Positions 47,891-59,740 of a stretch of 64,000 nt of DNA are shown in pieces. The DNA is from Euryodendron excelsum. Its lineage: Eukaryota > Streptophyta > Magnoliopsida > Ericales > Pentaphylacaceae. Position 1 is the first letter of the stretch; each line of letters begins with the position of its first letter. Location: contig CM065378.1 in the NCBI GenBank assembly GCA_033060915.1, forward strand, positions 33,923,501 through 33,987,500. Reading direction: 5' to 3'. A model generated the notes under the pieces. That model did no database searches. It was not told the DNA's origin and saw nothing but the letters and a program-made list of their open reading frames with translations. A program made the translations under genes and the position numbers.

Positions 47891-49181
47891 ACGTACTCGG
47901 ATAGCTCAAGTGCTCCCGAGAGAGTAGGCAGGGTGAAGTGTTACCGTTACAATGCGTTTATAACCGTGAGGTAGGCACATGCGTGACATGAAGTGCCAAA
48001 GCGGGCAATATTGTATATGGTTAAGATCTTTGCTTAAAGAGCCTTATATATGACCTTTAAGGTTACTAATACAGAGCCTAGCTCTGATATAGAGACATAA
48101 TACACTTATGCTATGGACTAAGAAATATGATCTGTTCAAATGTTTCACGACAAGTTACGTATGTTTCCACAAATACTAATGTCATGATATATCTCTCCTA
48201 TCTACGATATTATGATATGCCCTTATAATATCATGCCACAGTATGCTTATGACAACTATGTTATACCTTACGAAATCATGTTATGTGTTATGTCTCACTC
48301 CTATGATGCTATGTTTGAAATATTATAGTATTTCAATGTGATACTTATATTACCTACGTTTCCAAAGCTATGCTTTATAAGTTACTAAGGATGATAATAT
48401 TTGATGTGCCTGATATTTTGTGGCGAGCTAAGTTGTATGCTTACCAGATATGATACATTATGCTCATGACAAGTCATGTCATGCTCGAATAATTCCTGCT
48501 ACAACACACCTACCTCTCTTCTTTAACATTATGTTTTAGAAATGATGAAATGTTTTAATACTAAAACCTATGCCTCATGTGATTTTAAGATTTCACTTAT
48601 ACATTTCTAAGTTCATGTCACATATGTATGAAGGTATCCTTATTGCCATGCACATTAAATATAAATATTAGTCTATAGTATTTTATACTCATGCATTATT
48701 GTTATTCACTAAGCATTAGCTTACATTTCTAAAAATATTTTCAAGTGACTAAACTGGGAGGCCTTGAGGGAGACCCATTACGTGGATATTTGGACTACAA
48801 CACACATGCCTAATGTTATGTACTGATATAGGGGTTGGACCCTAATGTTTTGTAATATTATCATGTTATAACTATGGTGGCCTTTGATAGGCCCATCTTA
48901 TGGAATGTTTATGTTTTGGATTAGGCAAAGCTCTACCATGTATGACACGAATCATATTTCAAGTTATAAAAGATTCTATTTTCGCAAATTTTAAATGATT
49001 ATGCACAGGTAATCAACCAGTTTATGTAATATGGCATCGGGTAGCCTTGTTACTAATCAGTCATGTACCCTAAATCCGCATAAGCCGGGTTGTGGGGGGT
49101 AACTGTTCGGTTCAGTTCTAAACCGATTGTTTAATAAATTTTATAATATTTTCTTAAAGTGACTGGGCCCTAAGCATTTAC

Positions 49182-49560
49182 TCAAATAAGTCCACAAAAA
49201 CATTTGCTGGCAGCTAGTAAATCCAATGGACTTGGTACCTGCAAAGCATAAGAAAAGTACCTGACTTTATAAAGATGAAGGAATAGAACTTTCTTCCTTT
49301 CACTCAATATGGAATGAGTAAAATTTTTGCTTATCAAAAAAACCACAAGTGCATCGTTTGTAGGGTATGAAGGATGAAAATTTCCTCTAAGTTCATTGGC
49401 ATCCAAAGATATCAACTTAGTGCATTGAATGTGATAAAAGACAAATCCACTTAGCAAATCTTGGGGGATATTACCAAGCAAGAAATGGATTAGCATAACT
49501 CTAGGTGAGAAACTACGTGCGTTGTTTATTATGACATTTGACATTCAACTGCAACTTGGG
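49182..49560 (-). pseudogene. Possible LRR-like coding fragment inside the hAT element
   Basis: A 120-residue open frame on the minus strand includes LLGNIPQDLLSGFVF and CTKLISLDANELRGNF. The spacing loosely resembles leucine-rich repeats (L-G-IP--L then L--LD---L-G). The resemblance is short and by eye, and chance is quite possible. If real, it would be a host gene piece carried within a non-autonomous hAT element. Confidence 0.25.
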
Positions 49561-49807
49561 TGAGCATTTTCATAAGAGAATCACGAGTGTTTCCTTGTTG
49601 ATGTTGCATTGTTTAAATTAACTACTCTCCAAATTTTAAGAGCATGAATACTTCCATGGATATGAAAAATATAATACAAAATGAGATTAAAAGTGGGTTG
49701 CTTATAAGAAGATTTAAAATATCTTGTTTGCTACAAAGGATAAAGTTTGATTGGTGCTAGAAAAGTGGCTCTCTCTCTCTAGAGTTTGATTTGTGCAAGA
49801 AAAGTGG

Positions 49808-49808
49808 G

Positions 49809-49858
<50 letters not shown>

Positions 49859-49866
49859 ACCCACAC
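49808..49866. repeat. Compound TC/AC microsatellite
   Basis: A run of TC dinucleotides followed directly by AC dinucleotides; a second TC run lies at 49918-49938. Confidence 0.95.
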
Positions 49867-50389
49867 ACTCAAAGAATTTATGGTATAATAGAGTTTGATG
49901 TGTTAGAAAATTGGATTACTCTCTCTCTCTCTCTCTCACGCTCTCACACTCAAATAATATGTGTCCTTGCAGTTGCAATTTTGAACGGTGACAAATTGTT
50001 GAAGGCTTGAATGCCTTTTGAATTAAGAGACTCAGGGGCTCTTGACATTAGTAACCTCATGTAAACACAGTCTCACATCGACAAATAAACTTGAAACCTA
50101 ACTCTATATATTATAAACTCCTCAAAAGGCAACTAAAAAACAAGCAGAGATGGCATTGCTACATAAGAAAAATTTTAAAACAAGGTTTGGTTCCAATTGG
50201 TTTGGCTTCCGGTTCGATTTTGTTCGGTTCGGTTTATTTACCAGTCAACCCAAAACCGAACGAAGAAAATCAATTCTTGAAAATTTTGAACCAGAACCAA
50301 ACCTAAGTCTAAAAAAAAACAAACCAAACCGAACCAAATGGTTAGATCAAGTTCTATTCTCAATTCTACCAGGTCATCTGTGCACCCCT

Positions 50390-50640
50390 AAATGTGGTGC
50401 CATTGCTAGCTAGTAGTTGCATTCTGGAAGGCTGCTTCTCAATTTCCACTGTAAGTCTCCTCTTGATTCTTCTATCTCGTCTATTCTTGTTTACAATTGT
50501 ATATGCAGCTTGCTCCCTGCTTTTTCCTTCGAAATAACTTTTGTTTATTTAATTGTTTTTTAGGTTAATTTATACTCCAGAGTCGAGATACACTTCTAAC
50601 AGGCATTAATAATAGCAGCCACCGTAATGGGTGTAATATT
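50390..50640 (+). pseudogene. Kelch-like gene copy, fragment 3 with intron
   Basis: Continues the broken copy after the hAT element: TGTGGTGCCATTGCTAG then ATTCTGGAAGGCTGCTTCTC and AATTTCCACT. It crosses the splice donor (GTAAGT here, GTGAGT in the intact gene) and keeps intron similarity (TTGCTCCCTGC-TTTTCCTT, CTTCTAACA, CCACC-TAATGG) to about 50640. A 4-base TAGC duplication in the coding part shifts the frame. The last exon is not found beyond it. Confidence 0.85.
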
Positions 50641-51735
50641 TTTTTGTGATTTTGTTTATATGTATGTACCAGCAAACACGAGAAGACAAGGACAAAACAC
50701 AAACTTCAATAGAGTAAGGTGACCGGGGTGTATGGGTAAGGGTGGTTATTAGTTGGACTGGACCTGAATCTGCACTAAAAATTATTTTCATTGCAACTAA
50801 AATGAAAAATTAAACTTGCCCAACTAAAGACTTACATTCTCTCATTTTACATGAAATTTATTTAATAAATAATTTTCTTCTTCAAAATAATTTTAAATAT
50901 TTTTTTTTAATTATATATGTATATATTAAAATATATAAATATAGTTCGAGATGCCGGGCCTAACTTCAAACAACATTTCCCAGCCCTACAAAATGTTGGA
51001 CGGGGCTAATAGGCCATCGGCCCATGGCCATTCCTACCTGGGTGGAAAGTTGGTAGCTGTGGCCTGTGGTATGCAAGAGTTAGTGTTTTTTCCCTCAAAT
51101 TTTTATTCATTTAACTGCCAAAGTTAAACGTAAAAGATTTGTACTGAAAATCTCATGCGGCAAATCCAATTGAGAAAGGGAAAAAAAGGAAAGGCCGAAG
51201 TAAGATGAAAAAAAATGAACAAGAGAAGCCAAACCTTTTAATTTGTTTGGATGGGCTGAAAAAAGAAAAGAAAATGAAAATGAAAAAACAATTCTTTGGA
51301 ATTCTTTTTTTTTTTTTTTGGTTTGAATCAAGCATGTGAATCCGAGGAACTAAACAGTTTATTTTTGGTAGGCTAGTTATAAATTTAAAAAAAAGAAAAA
51401 AAGAAAAAAACCAACCCGGCAAGCCTCCATGCTTCTCGCGTGGTTAGAAGTCAGAACCCAGAAACCTACCTCTAGTCTTCTTCATCGTGTCACCTGCCGT
51501 ATGATCTCTTACATAGAGAGAAGTTGAGTGAGGCATCTGATGTGTCGCACATCCAGTGGTCTCACTCGCGCAGTCAATCCAAATCCAAGCCGCGAGTGAG
51601 GCTAGACTTTTCCTTTCAGTCAATCCAAATCCAAGCCATAGATCTTCCCAAAATTGTACTTTGATCTTTCCTTTGATTAACCTCTCTCTTGTCTCTATCT
51701 AATCACGTACAGAGGCGACAGCCAGAAACGAAGTG
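50641..51735. other. Upstream region of the first NPF gene
   Basis: No gene. Poly-T at 51306-51319, A-rich stretches and GGGAAAAAAAGG-type words. About 51535-51640 holds two copies of CAGTCAATCCAAATCCAAGCC with surrounding similarity. The last ~60 bases before the ATG are CT rich, typical of a plant leader; a convincing TATA box was not found. Confidence 0.5.
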
Positions 51736-54700
51736 ATGGAGCTGGAAATGGAAGAAGAGAGAATGAACATCTATTCAGAGGAAAAGAAGTTACTTAATCA
51801 CCCACCAACACCAAGAAACGGTGGTTTCAGGACTTTGCCCTTTATCATAGGTAACCCCATACTTACATTCCTATATGTAAAGCATTTTAAACATATACAT
51901 ACATTCTATATGCGTACATATGCAAAATTGCGAACACTACATTTTTTTTACTTGATTGTAGTAAATGAATCGTTGGAGAGGGTAGCGAGCATAGGGCTGA
52001 TGCCCAACATGATATTCTACTTGATGAGAGACTATCACATGGAAATTGCAACTGGGTCAATCATACTCTCTTTGTGGTCAGCTACTTCCAATGCTTTGGG
52101 CATTTTCGGAGCTGTTCTCTCTGATTCTTACTTAGGTCGATTCCGGGTCATCAGTCTTGGATCCATCTCTAGCCTCCTTGTAAGTCCTATAAACTATTTC
52201 GGTTTCCCCCAATTTTGCATTTTGCTCTTAATTGGAGAAGAAGTCTGTTTGGGTTGAAAGAAAATATTTTCTTGGAAAATTTTGCCAGGTTCCACTTGTT
52301 TCAATAGAATATTGTTTCCCTTTATAATCTAAGGAAATACATGTACCCTCTGTGTGTGTGTGTGTGGGTGTGTGTGTGTGTGTTCATTGCCTCACTTATA
52401 TCTTTGGAAATATTACTGAGAAGCTTGCAAATTTTCCTAGTATTTATTTAATTAGCTGTGCAAAAAAATGTCTCTCTGTGACCATTTCTTTTGTTGGATG
52501 TATTCTTTTTCCCAGGAAAAAATATTTTGTTGGAACAGAATAGTGTGAAGATAAAATTGCAGTGGGCTTTCTTTATTTTCACCTAAATTTCTTCTAGGCT
52601 GAAGATTGGACGCCACGAACTTGGTTTTTTTGTTTCCCCCCCATATAAACGTTCCAAACACCGCATATGTGTCTGGCAGTGTGTATTTCTAGGTAATTAA
52701 GGAGGCCTGATAATGTTTCTATAATTTGTTGGTACAATAAGTATTGACATGACATATTTGCAGCCTGAGTTTTGTTTTATGGGGAAGATGCTTTCTTTAA
52801 CGGGCTACCTTTGCTAATGGATATTTTTATCAGATAGCTAGGGGAAAGTTTTAAACTCCTTTCAGTTAGCATTGAATAAAGCCTCTCTTTACCACAAAAA
52901 TTCAACTGATTTCAGCAACTTTCTTGGTTGCTTCCACTAAGTTTTGCACCCATACATTGATTAAGTGGCTTTGAGTTATTGTGGAAGCAGCCAATTATTT
53001 CTAACAATAAGATTTGTTTTAAAATTTCTTCTTCTATAAGACGTCTCCTTGTAAAAGATTTGTCATTTGGAGCAAATAAAGTGCATTGGTTCAACCAGCA
53101 CACTTTCCAATTTCAACCTATTATGATGGTTTGGTCATGTTGTTCTTTTTTCAACAGGGAATGACTCTTCTTTGGTTAACTGCCACAATTCCACATTTGA
53201 AACCTGCAACTTGTGAACAGCTCAAGCACGGTTGCAACTCTCCAACTGCAGCCCAACTTGCTGTATTGTTCTCTTCATTTGGGCTAATCTCCATTGGTGC
53301 TGGTTGCATTAGACCTTGTTCTATTGCCTTTGGTGCAGACCAGTTGGACAATAAAGAAAACCCCAATAATGAAAGGGTTTTGCAGAGCTTCATCTACTGG
53401 TATTATGCTTCGACTGGACTCTCAGCAGTCCTTGCTTTAACTGTTGTTGTTTACATTCAAGATCACTGGGGTTGGCAAATTGGGTTTGGAGTCCCAGCTA
53501 TTCTCATGGCTTTGTCTACTCTAGTTTTCTTATTGGGTTCTTCCATTTATGTTAAAGTTAAAGCTAGTCAGAGCTTGTTCACTGGATTTGTTCAAGTTCT
53601 AGTGGTGGCATTTAGAAAGAGAAAAATCAGTCTCCATCCAAGTGATTATGATGAGTCTTACCATCAGAACATTGAACTGAAGCTCGTTGCACCATCTGAG
53701 AACTTAAGGTATGTCATCGGCGTCAATTTCACTACAATGAACTGTTGTGGGGTACATCTCTAATAATATTCATGAAGCTCCTCATTACATGGCTTTCTTC
53801 TTGTGAAGTGCTTTATCTTATATTCATCCTCTATAAAGTAATTAATTTCAAGCAACATAAATTGCAGCTGATATCTTATATTATTAGTAGAAATTAATTG
53901 AATATTTTAAACAAATTACAAATTATAGAACCATTTGTTATTCACTTTTTCCTCAAAATGAATGGCTTCTCGCGAAATTTTTAGCAACAAAGTTCCTATA
54001 ATACATGTTTTGACTCTTTGTAGGTGGCTAAACAAAGCTTGCATAGCTGAGGATCCAGAGAGAGATCTAAACCCTGATGGATCACCTTCAAATCCATGGG
54101 TTCTTTGCACTGTGGATCAAGTTAATTCACTCAAAACATTTCTTAGAGTCCTCCCCATGTGGTCTACTGGCATTATGTTCTCAGTCAGCATGGGCCAACT
54201 TTCATTTTCCACACTTCAAGCGAATACTATGAATAGACACATTACCTCAAAATTTGAGATTCCAGCAGGGTCCTTTGTTATTTTCATGATTTTCACTGCT
54301 ATGGTATGGATTGCCTTTTATGACCGTCTAATGGTGCCCTTGTTAGCCAGATATACTGGGTGCTCAACCGGGCTTAGTCCCAAAGTTCGAATGGGAATTG
54401 GATTACTTCTCTCATGCATGGCTACTGCAATGGCAGCCATAGTGGAATCTATAAGACGAGGAATGGCAATTGATGAAGGTCTGGAGAACAATCCTAGTGG
54501 CATGGTGGACATGTCTGCAATGTGGTTAGTGCCACAGTATGCTATGCTTGGATTGGCCGAGGCTTTTAATCCAACTGGGCAGATAGAGTTCTACGATTCC
54601 CAGTTCCCTAAAAGCATGTCTAGTGTTCCAATGGCTCTTTTCACTCTTGCGATGGCTGTTTCTAGCCTGGTGGGTGGTTTTCTGGTGAATATTGTGGATC

Positions 54701-54897
54701 ATGTTACTACTAAAGGAGGTAAAGTAAGCTGGTTGTCAAGCAACCTTAACAAAGGTCACATAGATTACTATTACTGGCTCATTGCTTTCTTGTGTTTAGT
54801 CAACTTTGCTTATTTTCTTTTCTGCTGTCAGGCATACAGGCCTTCTAAGGATAACAGGACTAGGTTTTCTGATAAGATAGATGGAGAATTTGATTAG
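51736..54897 (+). CDS. NRT1/PTR family (NPF1-like) transporter, four exons
   Basis: Membrane symporter of the NPF (POT/PTR) family; relatives move nitrate, peptides or hormones with protons. The substrate here is not deducible. Exons: 51736-51850, 51962-52179, 53158-53708, 54024-54897; all introns are GT-AG, and the joined 1758 bases give 585 residues, normal for NPFs. The proton-coupling motif ExxER is E41-S-L-E44-R45. NPF signature FGADQLD is at 169-175. About twelve hydrophobic helices are expected, with the long charged loop after about residue 230 (RKRKISLHPSDYDE). C-terminal signature words are WLVPQYAMLGLAEAFNPTGQ and EFYDSQFPKSM. The phrase YGLMPNMI-type start (here IGLMPNMIFYLM) points to the NPF1 subgroup, whose Arabidopsis members redistribute nitrate in phloem; subgroup placement is by eye. 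The start at 51736 is the first ATG. No break was seen, so it looks functional. It has a same-strand paralogue at 62748. Confidence 0.93.
52180..53157 (+). other. Intron 2 of the first NPF gene
   Basis: 978 bases with donor GTAAGT and acceptor TTTTTTCAACAG. It contains a GT microsatellite at about 52351-52382. A word around CCCAGGAAAAAATATTTTGTTGG corresponds to one in intron 2 of the second NPF gene near 63427, showing shared descent. Confidence 0.8.
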
Positions 54898-56030
54898 AGG
54901 GAGTGACTTTCAGCTTCACATGTATGCTTTTGATAAATATAGTAGTTCATACAACATGAATGGCTAATATGCTTCTGTTATCCCTTTTGTTTTTCTTTTT
55001 GCAATGATATTAACCATTGAAGAAGTTCATCTCATCATCTGCTTGCCAAGGTGTCATTGAGAATGCCATGGATATGCAAGTAAACTAAAATTTCAACCCT
55101 GATCCTTTTTGTTTAAACCCAAGATGGATTGGGTTGCCCATGATTTTTAATGCTAGGAGGATTACACTGTTACCTGTAATAATCATGAACATCGCGGAGG
55201 AGCCCATTTGGGATCGTGAAGTTTAGAATTGTTAGTTTGGGTGCATGATTGCATATTCTGGATCCGGGATTATTTGTCCTTCCGTATAGTTCCAAAGTTA
55301 GGGACTCATCATAAGAATAGCATGCATAATTGAGCTTATGTTTCATCATCTGGTGATCATGTTTATTGATATATTTTCATGTCATGGATTTTCAGTTCAA
55401 TCCTAAGGAGTAATTCTGAATCTCTGAATACTTTTAATACTTAGAAGAGCAGGGGATCCTATGTTATAGATCTATAAATCTTCATCCATTTTGGATAAGA
55501 GCCAATGGCTAGATTCTAAGTCATGAAAGCTAGATTTAATGTATTGTAACATCAAAATCAAATAATTCCTGCATAAGGTAACATGAATAACTCTTCAAGT
55601 CTCAGATTGTTAAAAGTTGGTGGTAAAGGCTTAGGAGATGGGCCCCTCTATGCTGCATATGGTGTTTTCTTTCTGGAGGAAGAGCAATGGGAGATCTTTC
55701 GAAGGTTGGAAAAAAACTATTACAAACGTCTTGGAGTGTGGTGTGGCCCCCAATCCCATGTCGTTTCTCTCGTCTCTGGCACTTCTTACATTGCCGTTGG
55801 TTTTGGATTATTGGATGGATATATAGCCACAGTAGCCTTACTGAAACTTCAACAGAGGGAGAGTCCTTTTACCATTAGCATGGGGCCATTCTTCCTGCTT
55901 GTTTCTTTCCTTACTCAACACTAACAAATCCCTTTTCCTGGTGACTCAGAGAACGGCTCCAACTTCTTGTTTTTCCTGTCATCACCTGACCTAGTTCAGA
56001 AGCATATATACATGTACTATCACCAATTGT
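54898..56030. other. Downstream region of the first NPF gene
   Basis: 3' untranslated sequence then intergenic DNA; it includes a LINE-derived stretch at 55583-55860 listed separately. No other gene. Confidence 0.5.
55583..55860 (+). mobile_element. LINE (L1-type) C-terminal remnant, frameshifted
   Basis: The open frame holds GKGLGDGPLYAAYGVFF; the shifted frame continues FWRKSNGRSFEGWKKTITNV and LLTLPLVLDY. Together these resemble the plant L1 tail (APLCLMWCLWRERN-RSFEG, then SPLV-DY). Because two frames are needed, the copy is broken. The match is weaker than for the LINE at 36.6 kb. Confidence 0.45.
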
Positions 56031-56159
56031 AAACAAGCAGTGTCGAGCCGAGTAGTAAGTTGTTCAAGTTTGGCTTGAAACTGTAATGAGTTCAAAATGT
56101 GTTCAAGCTCAACTTGATTATTGTTACTCATATGAGCTTCAATCAAGCTAAACCCTGGT

Positions 56160-57000
56160 GGTTTGGTTTATAATAATCCTAAAGCGGGTATAAACTTATC
56201 AAGTCAAGTTCAAAAAATTAATAAGTCTTAAAATGGGCTCAAACTTAACTTGTCTGCATAACAAGCTAATATTGAATGAACTTTTAGCCAGCTGAACAAA
56301 AGTCGAGTTCAAGTGGCTTGGTTAATGTTGGGAATTTGTTTAGGGAATATGCTATTAACAGGGTCCAAAAAGCTAAAGCCTGCTGCTGCTGATGTTTATG
56401 CTTGAGAAAATTGAAGGCTCAATTCTATACATTCACCTTTATACTAGCTATTTCATTCTTGCTTTCATATATTTGTACATCTGTCCTTTTCCTTGGTCGA
56501 TTTCGAAGCAACTTCTGAAGATAGATCAGTCCAAGAATTGGTAGTACAAGGAGGGAATGATCAAGCTACTGAGGATTTATCATAGTTAGACAAGGGATTC
56601 AATATAGTTCCTTAGAAACTATACAGCCAAAGAAGAAGGAAAATAATAATTTCCCTTCGTTCATTTGTTTGATTCTTATTTGTGAAGGAATAGGAAAAAG
56701 AAAAAATCCAAAGAACAAGAATGGAAAGTGATTTTTCTTCTTACTTTCCTTTTTAGTTTCTTTCATTTTTAACTTTTCAATAGTTACACTATTACTTTTT
56801 TCCTCTTTTCTTTTAGTTTCAGATAAGAGAAAGTTATTTTTCTTTCATTTTTTTTTTATTTTTTTTTACAAAACTAAACAAATAAAAAAAAATAATTTCC
56901 CCATAATTTCTATGACTTCCTTTCCCTTCCTTTTTCTTTCCCTTCCAAAGTTTCAAACAAGCTCTTAATCAAGGAGAAAGGAAAGGGAACAGGCTTTTAG
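56160..57000. repeat. Intergenic duplicate X1 (partner at 61190-62010)
   Basis: Matches the upstream flank of the second NPF gene: TTATCAAGTCAAGTTCAAAA, CTTGGTCGATTTCGAAG, ATAGATCAGTCCAAGAATTG, GAGGATT-ATCATA, then a TTTCTTTTT/CCTTCC-rich stretch ending (C)AAACA-G(C/T)TCTTAAT. Same orientation. Confidence 0.85.
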
Positions 57001-59330
57001 TTTAGTCTTAACCTAGCAATGAATATTTCAATTCCATTATTAGAAAAAATTACCATTCTAAAAGCATAAATCGCTATACAGAGTAACAATGACGATGTCC
57101 GCCTTGTACTTCTGTTTTCCACCAAATGGGAGGTAATTAGGACTCAGGACATGACCACCGTCTTTTCTTATTGAATAATTTTTTTTGGTACAAGAAAATA
57201 GATATACAGATAGTCTACTCTAAATATTTATCAAGGACACAACCAACTGTAGAGACCCCATTACACTTACATCGGGACTGAAATTAAGATCTCACTTTAT
57301 GCTCTAAGAATAAGTTTAGCTCCATCAAGCGGTAATGAAAACTAAAACCCAAGCATTGAGCAAAAAAAAATTTGAGTTATTACCTGATCCAATCACTTGA
57401 GGGTTTTTAGTGGATATTTTCATTTGTCAAATGGCCTAAAGCTTGTTTTCATTCCAGCTTCGATGGTGGGGAAGGATTTTCTGGAGAGAGAAAGTAGCCA
57501 TAGTTGCCATTTTTAATAGAAGTGTGGGAGGGTAGTAAGCACAGGCGGCACTATAGAGGCCAGAGGGGGCATCTACTCCTTTGATTTTTCAAAAATTTTA
57601 ATTTTGTCTGCAACTTTTGCAATTATTTTTAATTTGACCCCTCTAAAAATTTATAAATGTCTCCTATATTTTTAAAAACTTTACTTTGAGTTACAATTTT
57701 GAAAATGTCCTTCAATTTATCCCTTCTAAAAATTGATGAATATTTCTCCTTGATACTTAATTTGCTTCAAAGATCTCTATATATATTATATAGTCATATA
57801 GAAGTCAAGTGTTCTATTGTTGATTATAAAAGGAAATTCATTCTTATAAATTTCTTATATACAAAGCTATACCAGAATAATGTGACAGGGGCAATTTCAA
57901 AATTATGAACCAAAATAGTTTGTGTTTTAGTCTGACATAAAATACTACAAACAATCAAATACAAAAATTCTAGTCATATAGCATCACTTTCAAAAAATAT
58001 TTTAGATTGTAAATAAATGTTGCCCTCTCTGAAAGAATTTTCTAACTCTCTACTAGTGTTTCTTGCTACATTTGTGATGGAGATACATTAGTATTTCCCT
58101 TCAAACACTTGCTCTTAATGAAAGTCTTGTAAATCTAGATTTTTCTTCTTAGATTTCCACCTTAACTTTGGACTTGGAGATTAAAGGCAAAGCAAAATTG
58201 CACCAAAGGAGGAGGGTCTCAAAAACAAAAAGTGATAATTGGACATGACAGAGCAACGACAAGTTTGAAATGGACATAACACCAGCACATAATTAAATTC
58301 ATTTAATTATGCAATTTTGAATAAGGAAAATTCCATTGTGGTAAATTTATGCCCATCTTTGACCATTTCCTTTATGAATCACTGAAAGAAACATTTCAGG
58401 GATTAGGGTTTAAAGGTCTGGAACATACTATTTTTTTCGGAAACCTGTATTGAAAATTTAACCAGAATCTTTCGAGGGTAGTATTTTTGAGATTAAAAAT
58501 TATGGTGATGGGTGCTTTATTTTAGTAAAAGACTTTTATTTAACCTCATCATTCTATATTAAATGTATAATTTTTTTGATTGTATATCATTATATGGTAT
58601 TGAGGACTACTTTGATGAAGGGGCACTTCTTCTATAAGCACACTATACAAAAATTTAAAAGAGATTCAGAAAGAAACATATACACACGTTTGTGTCTTAC
58701 TTATATAATAATTATCTATCTATGGCATACTAAAGTGATCAACTAGACTAACTATTAGTGTTTTTTAGTTAGTGGGATTAGTGGAGTAATGGTCACAGTC
58801 ACACGCAACATGTGTACTTTCGCTTCTAGTTATTATATTCTAAAAATGAAACAGTTAGCTTATTTTGTAAAGTTTTATTAAGGATAGAATAGTAATTTCA
58901 ATTTTTTGATACTTAGGAATAAGGATAGAGTTGTAATTTTAAATATTATATTTGTATCACCTTAACTAACCACTTATTAGAGCATATAGTGTTTTACAGT
59001 TTGTAGGGATCAGCGGGAGTAATAGACACCGCTTCCACTTCTAGTGTATATATAACTGAAGAGACGTTGAACTCCCTAAAATGTGATCTCGAAATTACTA
59101 CAATGCCTTTTTAATACTCTCCAATAGCATTTTTGGTGAATCCACTTGCAGCGACCATTAACTAGTGGAATGATCAAATTGAAGATAATGGAAGGGTTAG
59201 GGAAAATGATACATGAGTATGTGCATTGCGATTTAAGAAGCAGTTTGTGGATTGGTACATTTTGCGCTCCAGTCAAGGAAGGATGTCTCTGTTTGAGGAA
59301 GCTTATATGCCCTTTAACATGGCCTTAGGT
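57001..59330. other. Intergenic, TE remnants, no gene seen
   Basis: From about 57537 the words GGCGGCACTATAGAGGCC and AGAGGGGGCATCTACTCC look like an old transposon end. AGT-GGGATTAGTGGAGTAATGG near 58770 and AGGGATCAGCGGGAGTAATAG near 59005 are a degenerate pair about 235 bases apart. No coding frame of note. Confidence 0.45.
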
Positions 59331-59530
59331 TGTTAAACCGCTAGTCCAGTTAGCCAAAATTTATAGCCTCTTAAAGGAAGGTCAAGATTTGACTTTTGCC
59401 AAGTACAAAAGTTTTTTTAAAAATTTTTAGCTTGATAATTACCTAGCTTATGTGAGATGAGGGACTACACAGACCCCGAAATTAGGTAAGGGGTATGAAG
59501 TTGACTCGAACACCCAATTAGCGGACAAAA
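59331..59530 (+). repeat. SINE-like sequence, degraded copy
   Basis: AGTCCAGTTAGCCAAAATTT then ATAGCCTCTTAAAGGAAGGTC then GATTTGACTTTTGCC parallels the tRNA-like sequence 260 bases downstream. It is followed by GCTTGATAATTACCTAGC and TATGTGAGATGAGGGAC. It looks like a mutated tRNA-derived short interspersed element. Confidence 0.45.
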
Positions 59531-59601
59531 AAAAGCCCTAGGTTTTTCAACACAAGAAGTGTGGCAATGGTAGGGGAGGCATAAGTACATCAGATACATA
59601 G

Positions 59602-59740
59602 TTGGTTAGCTCAGTTGGTTAGAATTCATAGCCTCTCAAAGGGAGGTTAAAGGTTCGACTCTTGTCAAGAATAAAAAAATTTTCAAGACCTTTGACCAGA
59701 TAATTATATCAAATACGTACTGAGAAATAGCCTCATGGTG
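59602..59740 (+). repeat. SINE-like sequence with tRNA A and B boxes
   Basis: TTGGTTAGCTCAGTTGGTTA resembles a tRNA D-arm/A box, and AAAGGTTCGACTCTTG a T-arm/B box, about 45 bases apart. No acceptor stem closes the fold, and a poly-A-like AATAAAAAAATTTTC plus GATAATTATATCA tail follows. This fits a tRNA-derived SINE rather than a tRNA gene. Confidence 0.55.

Larger units (their letters stand above)
45731..49104 (+). mobile_element. Solo-LTR-like sequence (Ty3/gypsy type), ~3.4 kb
   Basis: Starts TGTAATACCCTGAACCC, a typical start of long plant gypsy LTRs, and ends near GGGTTGTGGGGGGTAAC. Inside is a GA-rich leader-like stretch (45935-46070), then GGGCGTTCGAACG-type words in several orientations (46425-46590), then tandem repeats. 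No gag or pol frame, primer-binding site or second LTR is visible, which fits a solo LTR left by recombination. The right border lacks a clean CA, and the 5-bp target duplication could not be fixed, so the ends are approximate. Confidence 0.6.
45579..50397. mobile_element. Large hAT-type non-autonomous insertion, 4.8 kb, nested
   Basis: The element is 45587-50389. It begins AGGGGTGCACA and ends TGTGCACCCCT, perfect 11-bp inverted repeats. Perfect octamer AAATGTGG duplicates flank it (45579-45586 and 50390-50397), and the host sequence resumes exactly as in the intact kelch-like gene. Both ends carry GGTTCGG/CCGAACC words like the MITE at 40181. Its left arm is cut at about 45730 by a solo-LTR-like insertion that ends near 49104; the right arm then continues with GTTCGGTTC. 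The right arm also holds a TC/AC microsatellite and a faint LRR-like coding trace. Confidence 0.88.

Noticed and set aside
51733..51735. GTG upstream of the NPF ATG as start codon
   Set aside because: Plant nuclear genes start at ATG; the ATG at 51736 is the natural start.
59602..59670. tRNA gene candidate
   Set aside because: A and B boxes are present but the acceptor and anticodon stems do not form, and a SINE-like tail and a second degraded copy lie nearby.
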